Positions 1 to 5,612 of a DNA stretch of 5,612 nt are shown piece after piece. The stretch comes from Sphingobacteriia bacterium (GTDB lineage: Bacteria > Bacteroidota > Bacteroidia > NS11-12g > UBA955): NCBI GenBank assembly GCA_021151535.1, contig JAGKXC010000126.1:1-5612 (forward strand), in the 5' to 3' direction. The position numbers and the translations under genes are program-made. The notes under the pieces were generated by a model, which worked only from the letters and a program-made list of their open reading frames with translations, ran no database searches and was not told the origin of the DNA. Numbering within the stretch: the first letter of the stretch is position 1; each line of letters opens with the position of its first letter.

Positions 1-759
1 TTGGGTTCTCGTGGTGCACTTTTGAAAGAAGATTATTGTGATCATCCTGGAAGCAGAGGACTACAATTGATGACAGAGCAAGAATTCTTCAATATGTGCT
101 ACACCCTCACCCGCAGAAATGCACAAGTATGTGTACATGCCATCGGCGATAGCGCCAACGCCATTGCCATTAGAACTTTCAAAAAGGTTTTACCTTATAG
201 AAATGACTTGCGTTGGCGAATTGAACATGCTCAGGTAGTTGACAGAAGAGATTTGGATTTGTTACAAGGAAAAAATGTGATTCCGAGCATTCAACCCACC
301 CATGCAATGTCGGATTCGCGTTGGGCAGAAGACCGCTTATGTGGTACCAATCACTCTCGCTTAGCAGGCGCTTATGCCTATAAATCATTGCTAATTTCGT
401 CAGGAAAAATTGCCTTGGGAACAGATTTCCCTGTTGAAGCAATGAACCCATTGGCTACTTTTACCGCCGCCACTTTAAGATTGGATATCGCCGGAAAAAT
501 GAAACAACCATTCTTGGCTTCTCAGGCATTGTCTGCTGAAGAAACTTTGTGGGGAATGACACGATGGGCAGCTTTTGCCAACTTCGCCGAAGGAACAACC
601 GGTAGTTTGGAAGTTGATAAAGCTGCAGATTTTATTGTCCTCAATCAAGACATCATTGAAATTGCACGCGTTGAGCAACGCAGCGGAAATCCATCGGTGA
701 AGCAATTGAAGAAAACCCAAATTTTAGGCACTTACATCAACGGAAACAAAGTTTATTAA
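1..759 (+). CDS. Amidohydrolase family 3 (YtcJ-like) metal-dependent hydrolase, 5'-truncated
   Basis: This is the C-terminal 252 residues of a YtcJ-type amidohydrolase, a TIM-barrel metallohydrolase family that includes N-substituted formamide deformylase and usually runs to over 500 residues. The frame is open at base 1. The first visible residues (GSRGA) match the conserved DGA-LGSRGA segment of the family, which lies mid-protein, so the TTG at position 1 is not a real start. Visible landmarks are the metal-ligand candidate His46 in VHAIGD, the second His77 in RIEHAQ, the conserved IQPTHAMSD..WAEDR stretch at about 98-113, and the catalytic Asp143 in ALGTDFPVE. The C-terminus holds the small beta-sandwich part (KAADFIVLNQD, then the closing strand ending INGNKVY), so the 3' end is intact. 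The N-terminal HxH metal ligands must lie upstream. Substrate is unknown; members act on amides, formamides and cyclic compounds. Its TAA overlaps the stop of the convergent barrel gene. Family assignment is firm, specific function is not. Confidence 0.93.
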   Translation: MGSRGALLKEDYCDHPGSRGLQLMTEQEFFNMCYTLTRRNAQVCVHAIGDSANAIAIRTFKKVLPYRNDLRWRIEHAQVVDRRDLDLLQGKNVIPSIQPTHAMSDSRWAEDRLCGTNHSRLAGAYAYKSLLISSGKIALGTDFPVEAMNPLATFTAATLRLDIAGKMKQPFLASQALSAEETLWGMTRWAAFANFAEGTTGSLEVDKAADFIVLNQDIIEIARVEQRSGNPSVKQLKKTQILGTYINGNKVY

Positions 760-1571
760 CGGGTTTTCTTTGCCAGCCACCAAGGATTCATTTCCAAATA
801 GGCCTTGTGCAAAATATTAAAATTAACGCCTACTGTTAAAGCATTAACGCGTAAATTACCAGCATAAAAACTTTGGCTAAGGGTATATTTTGTTCCCAAT
901 TGGGTGGAAACGAATGGCGCTAACGACATGTACGGTCCTACCTTAAAATCGCCGAAATCCAATTGCGCGAAAAACGATAATGAAAATGGATTTATTCTAG
1001 CTGCTTGATTGGTGCGGGTTTGGAGATTTTCAATGTTTACATTCTGTGTAAGCAGTGCATTGATCATCGGGCCAAAACTCAAACCTGAGTACCCTTTCTC
1101 TGAAAAATAATACTTACCGGTTAAACCAATCAATGCATTGGCAAAGTTGGCCACAAAATTCACAGAATCGAAGTTTTTTTCATGCTTTTCACTGCGGTAT
1201 CCGGCCGTAGTTTGCCATCCCCAATGGTTGTTTTTGCGGAAGTAGCCAAATCGAAATTCATTCACAATGGCAGAATTCAATACTGATTCCTTTTTGTGAT
1301 TGATTTGGTTAAAATTGGATTGATCCAACTGCATGTGCGGATATCCAAAGCCAATAATTCTTAAAACGCCAGCATTTTTCAACTGTGATGGCAAAGAATC
1401 TAATGGTTTATCCATAGATGATTCCAACTCCAAATCCTCAGCGGATGCCAATGATTGGCCTGCAAAAACCAACAAGAAAATGGCCAATGAAAATTGCTGC
1501 TTCAATCGCCCGGAAAAAAAAATCTTTCTCCAAACACAGAATTGGAATCCATTGAGCCTTGCACTTTCCAT
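756..1571 (-). CDS. Putative outer-membrane beta-barrel protein with signal peptide (function unknown)
   Basis: This encodes a 271-residue protein from the ATG at 1571, probably exported to the outer membrane. A hydrophobic segment at about residues 27-38 (FSLAIFLLVFAG) followed by QSLASA gives a plausible signal peptidase I site near residue 44, before EDLE. The mature part alternates polar and aromatic or hydrophobic residues in short strands, for example FRFGYF, WGWQTTAGY, GLTGKYYF, SLSFFAQLDF, FKVGPYMSL and ALTVGVNFNIL. Turns are rich in Gly, Asn and Asp, typical of small 8-10-strand barrels common in Bacteroidota. I do not recognise a named family. The start is uncertain: ATG1571 gives an unusually long, 23-26-residue n-region, whereas TTG at 1505 would begin MKQQFSLAIF, a textbook signal peptide. 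A run of nine A (1514-1522) lies between the two candidates. It is transcribed away from the exporter operon and converges on the amidohydrolase gene. Confidence 0.8.
   Translation of the reverse strand: MESARLNGFQFCVWRKIFFSGRLKQQFSLAIFLLVFAGQSLASAEDLELESSMDKPLDSLPSQLKNAGVLRIIGFGYPHMQLDQSNFNQINHKKESVLNSAIVNEFRFGYFRKNNHWGWQTTAGYRSEKHEKNFDSVNFVANFANALIGLTGKYYFSEKGYSGLSFGPMINALLTQNVNIENLQTRTNQAARINPFSLSFFAQLDFGDFKVGPYMSLAPFVSTQLGTKYTLSQSFYAGNLRVNALTVGVNFNILHKAYLEMNPWWLAKKTR
1514..1522. repeat. Homopolymeric A9 tract inside the barrel gene's N-terminal coding region
   Basis: Nine consecutive A on the + strand are read as T9 by the minus-strand barrel gene, encoding the Ile-Phe-Phe region ahead of the signal peptide core. 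Runs of this length are prone to polymerase slippage and to sequencing error. A minus-strand ATG at 1552-1550 lies in a different frame and stops after 16 codons (GAT then TGA). One additional A:T pair in the tract would join that ATG to the barrel reading frame. The tract is therefore relevant to deciding the true start. Confidence 0.6.
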
Positions 1572-1575
1572 GTCG

Positions 1576-1583
1576 CAAAATTA
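1576..1583 (-). promoter_or_regulatory. Candidate Bacteroidota -7 promoter element for the barrel gene
   Basis: On the minus strand the sequence reads TAATTTTG, a full match to the Bacteroidota -7 consensus TAnnTTTG. No TTG or TTTG -33 element is visible at the expected 19-23-base spacing upstream, so the call is tentative. It ends only four bases before the ATG at 1571. If real, transcription would start almost exactly at that ATG, implying a leaderless message or a translation start further inside the gene (TTG at 1505). Confidence 0.4.
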
Positions 1584-1717
1584 CCTAATTACCCAATGAT
1601 ATGGATAACCTCGATAAGCATTTCTTACCACAGCATCAAAAAAATCGTTGAAAAACAAGCATTTTGAAACAGCAAAACTGATAAAAATCAGAAAAAAAAT
1701 AATCCGCCACCCCCATT

Positions 1718-1734
1718 TTCAAAGTATCTTTGAA
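1718..1734. promoter_or_regulatory. Perfect 7-bp inverted repeat overlapping the operon promoter (candidate operator)
   Basis: The sequence TTCAAAG-TAT-CTTTGAA has perfect 7-base arms around a 3-base centre. Its right half contains most of the -7 element at 1725-1732, so a dimeric regulator bound here would block RNA polymerase. The symmetry stops sharply at both ends (T opposite T at 1717 and 1735). No regulator gene lies in the window, and the repeat could be chance in A/T-rich DNA. The repeat is seen directly; the operator role is inference. Confidence 0.4.
1725..1732 (+). promoter_or_regulatory. Bacteroidota -7 promoter element (TATCTTTG) for the exporter operon
   Basis: TATCTTTG is a full match to the phylum's TAnnTTTG -7 consensus, placed 21 bases ahead of the adaptor ATG at 1754. 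Transcription should begin a few bases downstream, near 1736-1740, giving a short leader of about 15 bases. No good TTG -33 box is seen about 20 bases upstream; that stretch is instead preceded by an A-rich tract (about 1681-1702) that could help polymerase binding. This element overlaps the TTG at 1730 and so argues against using it as the translation start. Confidence 0.65.
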
Positions 1735-1753
1735 TAGTATTGATGGCTTGAAA

Positions 1754-2878
1754 ATGAAAAAGCAGTTTCGCAGTGGCGCCCATTTCCCAACTACCCCCTT
1801 GGTAATGGCCCTTATCCTAGGTAGCAGTCTAATCTCTTCTTGTAATAAAAAATCGGAAGCGTGGATTCATCCCAAACAAGATTCATTGGTGGTTTCAGTT
1901 TACGCAAACGCTACACTAGAAGCCGTGGATCAATACCAATTGTTCCCCGCCATTTCAGGCAGAGTAGTTGAAGTCTTTGCAAAAGAGGGCGATGTGTTGC
2001 AGATGGGAAGTCCGATTTTACGCATCGATAATCAAGTTGCAGCCAATTTGGCCAGTACCGCCATTGAGGGAGCCAAAGTGGCCAAAGAAAATGAAAACCA
2101 ACTCAAAGAATTGGAATGGCAACTCAATGTGGTAAAAGACCAATTCAAATTGGATAGTTTAAACTATTATCGCCAGAAGCGATTGTGGGAACAACAAATT
2201 GGAACGCTTAACCAATTAGAGCAACGTAAGTTGGCCTGGGAAGCTTCTTCCAATTCAGTAAAAACCCTGAAAAACAAAATCCAAATTGCCAAGAAACAAC
2301 TGAAATTCAATAGCTTACAAGCCAGCAATAGTTCTACCAACAGCAACAAACAACTGAGCGATCTTACTGTTTCTAGCGCCATTCATGGAACATTGTTCTC
2401 GTTGAATGCCCACGTTGGAGATTGGATTTCCCAACAAAAACCACTAGGTGTAATTGGCAACTCTAGCAGTTATTTGATCAAAATGAATGTGGATGAAGTG
2501 GATATCGCCAAAATACAACCCGGTCAAACAGCCATTGTGAGTTTGGATGCCTATGCCAACAAATCCTTTAAGGCCAAAGTAACCCGCGTTATCCCTATTA
2601 TGGATGCCAAATCACAAAGCTTTACGGTGGAAGCGGCATTTGAAGAAGTTCCTGAGAAACTATTCCCCGGCCTTACCGCAGAAGTAAATATTATTACCCA
2701 AGTTAAACCCCAAGCATTGTTGATCCCAATTGCATATTTATCCAAAGATAATCAAGTAATTACCCACGATGGCAATGTTACCGTTACTCCAGGTTTGCGC
2801 AACCTAGAATGGGTTGAAATACTAAAAGGTTTGGATGCAAAAACAGAAATCCAAGCACCTGTTGCCAAGAAAAAATAA
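1754..2878 (+). CDS. Lipoprotein periplasmic adaptor (membrane fusion protein, HlyD/MacA/DevB type) of an ABC exporter
   Basis: This 374-residue adaptor should bridge the inner-membrane ABC transporter to an outer-membrane channel. The N-terminus is a lipoprotein signal (MKKQFR, hydrophobic 16-27, lipobox L26-I-S-S-C30), so it is probably lipid-anchored at Cys30. The order after that is: first half of the lipoyl domain at about 60-93 (ISGRVVEVFAKEGDVLQ..PILRID), a charged alpha-helical hairpin at about 96-200, second lipoyl half at about 203-236 (SAIHGTLFSLNAHVGDWI), beta-barrel domain at about 240-318 (VDEVDIAKIQPGQTA, FPGLTAEVNI), and a C-terminal membrane-proximal segment. Near the hairpin tip, R140, L144 and T151 match the RxxxLxxxxxxS/T spacing known for TolC docking in AcrA and MacA. 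The start is set at ATG1754 rather than TTG1730, because TTG1730 lies inside the promoter -7 element and would bury the lipoprotein signal. The permease gene follows after 21 bases. Cargo is unknown. Confidence 0.92.
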   Translation: MKKQFRSGAHFPTTPLVMALILGSSLISSCNKKSEAWIHPKQDSLVVSVYANATLEAVDQYQLFPAISGRVVEVFAKEGDVLQMGSPILRIDNQVAANLASTAIEGAKVAKENENQLKELEWQLNVVKDQFKLDSLNYYRQKRLWEQQIGTLNQLEQRKLAWEASSNSVKTLKNKIQIAKKQLKFNSLQASNSSTNSNKQLSDLTVSSAIHGTLFSLNAHVGDWISQQKPLGVIGNSSSYLIKMNVDEVDIAKIQPGQTAIVSLDAYANKSFKAKVTRVIPIMDAKSQSFTVEAAFEEVPEKLFPGLTAEVNIITQVKPQALLIPIAYLSKDNQVITHDGNVTVTPGLRNLEWVEILKGLDAKTEIQAPVAKKK

Positions 2879-2899
2879 CCGTTAGCGCTCCCCTTTCCT

Positions 2900-4159
2900 A
2901 TGTCGAAGAATGTAAAATTCACCATCGCCAAAACCCATTTGGTATCGCGGAAAAAACAAACCGCTATCGCCGCCTTGGGCGTAACTTTTGGCATTGGTAC
3001 TTTCATCGTATTGATGAGCTTTATGACGGGCCTCAACGGATTATTGGATGGATTGATCCTGAACAGAACTCCCCATATCCGCATTTACAACGAAGTTAAG
3101 CCCAGCGAAATTCAACCCATTGATAAACACAGACAATTTCGCTCTACCATCAACATGGTGGAATCGGTGAAACCCAAACAAGAATTGGCCGGCATTTATA
3201 ACGCCCAACCCCTGATGCAAGTAATCCGCAAAGACCAACGCGTTATGGGCGTTACTCCCCAAGTTTCTGCCCGGATATTTTACCAATCCGGCAACATCCT
3301 CCTCAACGGCAACGCCATAGGAATCAATGTGTTGGAAGAAGATCGATTGTTCAACTTCCGACAGTACATTGTGAATGGGAAACCGCAAGATTTGGCCAAT
3401 AACGACAATGGCATAATCCTCGGTGCCGGTGTAGCCAGTAAATTTGGATTAAAAGTGGGCGATAAAGTACAGCTGCAAAGTGCTACTGGTGCGAGCTATC
3501 GTCTAAAAATTGTTGGCTTATTCCAGAGCGGATTGGCCGATATCGACAAAGTTCAGAGTTATGTAAATTTAAAAACGGCACAGCGCATCGCCGGAGAAAC
3601 TGGAAACTATTTTACCGATATCAGTGTGAAATTACATGATTTGGAAAAAGCAGGCGATATGAGCTTGGAATTTCAAAACAATTTTGGCGTGAATGCCATA
3701 GATATCAAAACAGCCAACGCCCAATTTGAAACGGGTACTTCCATTCGTACGCTGATTACGTATGCCGTAAGCTTTACCCTGCTCATTGTGGCTGGATTTG
3801 GCATTTACAACATCTTGAATATGGTGATTTATGAAAAGATGAACGACATTGCCATTCTCAAAGCTACCGGTTTTAGCGGCAAGGATGTTGAGAGAATATT
3901 CATTTACCAAGCATTAATGATTGGGGCGATGGGCGGTATACTTGGCTTAATCATTGGCTTTGTTCTGAGCGTTGCCATTAGCAATGCACCCTTTGAAACC
4001 GAAGCATTGCCCACAGTAAAAACCTTCCCTGTTAATTTTAACGCCATGTTTTACGTGGTAGGTGCAGGATTTGCCTTGGTAACCACCTTTTTTGCCGGCT
4101 ATTTGCCCGCAAGAAAGGCCAGTAAAATTGATCCAGTAGACATTATCAGAGGACAGTAA
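2900..4159 (+). CDS. FtsX-type ABC exporter permease (MacB/LolC-E/DevC-like)
   Basis: This 419-residue inner-membrane permease has the four-helix layout of the MacB/LolCE superfamily. TM1 is at about 21-43 (IAALGVTFGIGTFIVLMSFM), followed by a large periplasmic domain at about 45-283, TM2 at about 285-310, TM3 at about 337-361 and TM4 at about 382-403. Conserved marks are the NRTPHI motif just after TM1, the coupling segment EKMNDIAILKATGF (312-325, equivalent to the REIGILRALG motif of FtsX proteins), and the C-terminal YLPARKASKIDPVDIIRG. Such permeases do not channel substrate through the membrane; they couple cytoplasmic ATP hydrolysis to periplasmic motions (mechanotransmission). The N-terminus also resembles lipoprotein-releasing LolC/E proteins, but the adjacent adaptor favours an exporter. 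No nucleotide-binding domain is fused, unlike true MacB. It sits 21 bases after the adaptor and 1 base before the ATPase. No clear ribosome binding site precedes its ATG. Confidence 0.92.
   Translation: MSKNVKFTIAKTHLVSRKKQTAIAALGVTFGIGTFIVLMSFMTGLNGLLDGLILNRTPHIRIYNEVKPSEIQPIDKHRQFRSTINMVESVKPKQELAGIYNAQPLMQVIRKDQRVMGVTPQVSARIFYQSGNILLNGNAIGINVLEEDRLFNFRQYIVNGKPQDLANNDNGIILGAGVASKFGLKVGDKVQLQSATGASYRLKIVGLFQSGLADIDKVQSYVNLKTAQRIAGETGNYFTDISVKLHDLEKAGDMSLEFQNNFGVNAIDIKTANAQFETGTSIRTLITYAVSFTLLIVAGFGIYNILNMVIYEKMNDIAILKATGFSGKDVERIFIYQALMIGAMGGILGLIIGFVLSVAISNAPFETEALPTVKTFPVNFNAMFYVVGAGFALVTTFFAGYLPARKASKIDPVDIIRGQ
4148..4153 (+). promoter_or_regulatory. Shine-Dalgarno-like site for the ATPase gene
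   Basis: AGAGGA lies seven bases before the ATPase ATG at 4161, inside the last codons of the permease gene. It is the only purine-rich site with sensible spacing ahead of any gene here, and with the 1-base gap it suggests coupled translation. It also encodes part of the conserved permease terminus (IRG), so it may be coincidental. Confidence 0.4.
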
Positions 4160-4160
4160 C

Positions 4161-4862
4161 ATGAGCCATTCCATCACTTCCTCCCCAAAATTGGTTTTAG
4201 AGGCCAAGAATATCAATAAATATTTTACTGATCCTGTAAAAGTTCAGGTATTAAAAAATATCGCATTCAGCATACAACAAGGCGAATTTGTTTCCATCAT
4301 GGGAAAATCCGGTTGCGGAAAAAGCACATTGCTGTACATCCTCAGCACCATGGACACCAATTACGATGGAGAACTTAGACTACTAGATAGAACCATTAGC
4401 GGATTAAGCGGCAAGGAACTAGCCGTTGTGAGAAATGAGCACATTGGTTTTGTATTCCAATTCCATTATTTGCTGCCGGAATTCACCGTATTACAGAATG
4501 TGATGTTACCCGGTTTAAAGCTAGGTAAATACAGCGAAGAAGAAGTTGAACATCACGCCTACGAAAAACTCAAATTATTGGGCGTTGAAGACCAAGCGTT
4601 GAAACGTGCTACACAAATTTCCGGGGGTCAAAAACAACGCGTAGCCATTGCGCGTGCGTTGATTAATGAGCCTTCTATTATTATGGGCGATGAACCTACG
4701 GGCAACTTAGACAGTAGAAATGCGGGTATTGTATTCGACATATTCAAGGAGCTGAGTTCAACCCTAAATACCAGTTTGTTAATTGTAACACACGATGGCG
4801 ATTTCGCCGCCAAAACCGATCGAATAATCGAAATGGCAGACGGCGAAATTATCAAACATTAA
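4161..4862 (+). CDS. ABC transporter ATP-binding protein (LolD/MacB/DevA-like)
   Basis: This 233-residue ATPase is a single stand-alone nucleotide-binding domain of normal length for the family. All catalytic motifs are present: Walker A G48-KSGCG-K54-S55, Q-loop Gln100, signature ISGGQ at 153-157 followed by KQRVAIARAL, Walker B IIMGDE with catalytic Glu178, D-loop GNLD at 181-184, and switch His211. The PTGNLDS run after Walker B is typical of the LolD/MacB/FtsE group. The first signature residue is Ile rather than the usual Leu, a conservative change, so the enzyme should be active. It should dimerise and drive the FtsX-type permease encoded one base upstream. The order adaptor, permease, ATPase matches cyanobacterial devBCA and differs from macAB, where permease and ATPase are fused. 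Its TAA is directly followed by the stop of the convergent gene, so there is no room for a separate terminator. Confidence 0.95.
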   Translation: MSHSITSSPKLVLEAKNINKYFTDPVKVQVLKNIAFSIQQGEFVSIMGKSGCGKSTLLYILSTMDTNYDGELRLLDRTISGLSGKELAVVRNEHIGFVFQFHYLLPEFTVLQNVMLPGLKLGKYSEEEVEHHAYEKLKLLGVEDQALKRATQISGGQKQRVAIARALINEPSIIMGDEPTGNLDSRNAGIVFDIFKELSSTLNTSLLIVTHDGDFAAKTDRIIEMADGEIIKH

Positions 4863-5612
4863 TTATTTCAGTACCAAAACCTTGTGGGTAGTGTTGGTGA
4901 TAGGGGTTTGGATTTGAAGGTAGTAAATACCATTGGGTAGCCAGGATATATCTACGGTGTTTTGATTGTTATCAAGGGTGAATGAACGCCCCACACCTTT
5001 TTTACCCGTGAATGCGGTGTTTTTATACCAATGGTAGGTAGACGTAGTTATTGGGTCTAACACCATGAGGCTATCTCCATTTCTTTGGATAGTGGGAATA
5101 TCTCCGTTGGGAACTTGAATCACTTCTAAGGTATCCCAATAATCACAGAATACATCATTGTGCATGAGCAAGCGGTAAGTGCCAGCCGCATCAATTTTAA
5201 TGCTATCTGCATTGAGGATTTCAGCATTGGGTGTGTACCAAGTGCAATAGTGAATATCCTTGGGTAGTTTTAACCATAAATTGGCTAAGGTATCACAGAA
5301 ATAGATATCGGGACCCAAAACATGCTTTTTAATAGGGAATATCTCCATGTTTTTTTCTACGCTATCAATTCGTTTGCCGGCGGTGGCAATGAGCTTTACT
5401 TTCCATATTCCGGTATCTGGGAAAGTGAAGGAAACAGATTTTCCATAGGCCGTATGAGCAGAATCTCCTTTGCGGAATATCCATTGTTGGGATTCTGCGC
5501 CAAAGGTATCTAAGGAGGTGAATTGGAATTGGTTGGTTTCACAGTTTTGCTTGTATTTGTAATCAATGGCGGGGGTAAAGAAATAGCTTTGATTGGTGTT
5601 GAAGTTGCCAAA
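4863..5612 (-). CDS. Secreted PKD/Ig-like domain protein with T9SS-type C-terminal tail, 5'-truncated
   Basis: The minus-strand frame is open from the stop at 4863 to the window edge, giving 249 C-terminal residues; I read 88 codons beyond the internal ATG at 5348 and found no stop. That ATG falls mid-protein and is not the start. Three parts are visible. Residues about 24-85 look like a PKD-type domain (QWIFRKGD, then the FPDTGIWKVKL strand). Residues about 98-168 look like the Ig-like repeats of Bacteroidota surface proteins (LGPDIYFCDT, Cys106, Cys123 and Cys156, and AAGTYRLLM). Residues about 172-249 include a YHWYKN Ig-like strand and end in LPNGIYYLQIQ...HKVLVLK, which resembles a type A T9SS sorting domain. 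The protein is probably carried across the outer membrane and cell-attached or released. The N-terminal part, and any enzymatic or adhesive domain, lies outside the window. The sorting-domain call rests only on this terminal pattern. Confidence 0.82.
   Translation of the reverse strand, partial: FGNFNTNQSYFFTPAIDYKYKQNCETNQFQFTSLDTFGAESQQWIFRKGDSAHTAYGKSVSFTFPDTGIWKVKLIATAGKRIDSVEKNMEIFPIKKHVLGPDIYFCDTLANLWLKLPKDIHYCTWYTPNAEILNADSIKIDAAGTYRLLMHNDVFCDYWDTLEVIQVPNGDIPTIQRNGDSLMVLDPITTSTYHWYKNTAFTGKKGVGRSFTLDNNQNTVDISWLPNGIYYLQIQTPITNTTHKVLVLK

Noticed and set aside
1333..1599. 88-codon + strand open frame opposite the barrel gene
   Set aside because: It is antisense to the N-terminal part of the barrel gene, has no family-like features, and its residues mirror the signal peptide region of the real gene.
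1662..1677. TTTTG-N6-CAAAA inverted repeat in the divergent promoter region
   Set aside because: Five-base A/T-rich arms are expected by chance in such a tract, and it lies at no sensible distance from either -7 element.
4161..4862. Naming the ATPase and permease as LolD and LolC/E of the lipoprotein-sorting machinery
   Set aside because: Sequence motifs are shared across LolD, MacB, FtsE and DevA, and the co-transcribed TolC-docking adaptor favours an exporter, so no gene symbol was given.
4874..4911. CCAAAACC...GGTTTGG as a possible terminator stem after the ATPase gene
   Set aside because: The arms are imperfect, separated by over 20 bases, lack a following T-run, and lie within coding sequence of the opposite gene.
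4863..5348. Treating the ATG at 5348 as the start of a complete 161-residue protein
   Set aside because: The frame continues without a stop to 5612 and encodes a PKD-like domain immediately upstream, and no promoter-like element was noticed ahead of the ATG.
5322..5513. 63-codon + strand open frame at the right end
   Set aside because: The opposite strand carries a continuous PKD/Ig-like coding frame through the whole region, so this is a shadow.

Overview
The window looks like chromosomal DNA of a member of the Bacteroidota. Several things point there. A perfect match to the phylum's -7 promoter element (TAnnTTTG) lies just ahead of the central operon. Clear Shine-Dalgarno sites are mostly absent. 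The right-hand gene encodes a PKD/Ig-like secreted protein whose tail resembles a type IX secretion (T9SS) sorting domain. The proteins also read like Bacteroidota family members. Genus or order cannot be told from the sequence. No RNA gene, insertion sequence, CRISPR array or phage gene was seen.

Layout, left to right. (1) Positions 1-759, + strand: the C-terminal half of a YtcJ-type amidohydrolase whose start lies upstream of the window. (2) Positions 756-1571, - strand: a small outer-membrane beta-barrel-type protein of unknown role with a signal peptide. It converges on gene 1 and shares 4 bp with it. (3) Positions 1572-1753: a 182-bp divergent, A-rich promoter region. It carries a strong -7 element for the rightward operon, overlapped by a perfect 7-bp inverted repeat, and a weaker -7 element for the leftward gene. 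(4) Positions 1754-4862, + strand: a compact three-gene operon encoding a lipoprotein membrane-fusion (periplasmic adaptor) protein, an FtsX/MacB/LolC-E-type permease and a LolD/MacB-type ATPase. (5) Positions 4863-5612, - strand: the C-terminal 249 residues of a large secreted protein, open at the right edge and abutting the ATPase gene with no gap.

The best-supported functional unit is the operon. Adaptor, permease and ATPase together should form the inner-membrane and periplasmic parts of a MacAB-TolC-like or DevBCA-like tripartite exporter. The adaptor hairpin carries residues with the spacing of the RxxxLxxxxxxS/T motif used for TolC docking, yet no outer-membrane channel gene is present in the window. 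The cargo cannot be inferred. The flanking genes face the operon in divergent or convergent orientation and show no clear functional link to it.

Nothing here is clearly a new kind of system. The points most worth checking are the operator-like palindrome on the operon promoter, the uncertain N-terminus around an A9 tract in the beta-barrel gene, and the near-zero spacing at both convergent junctions.
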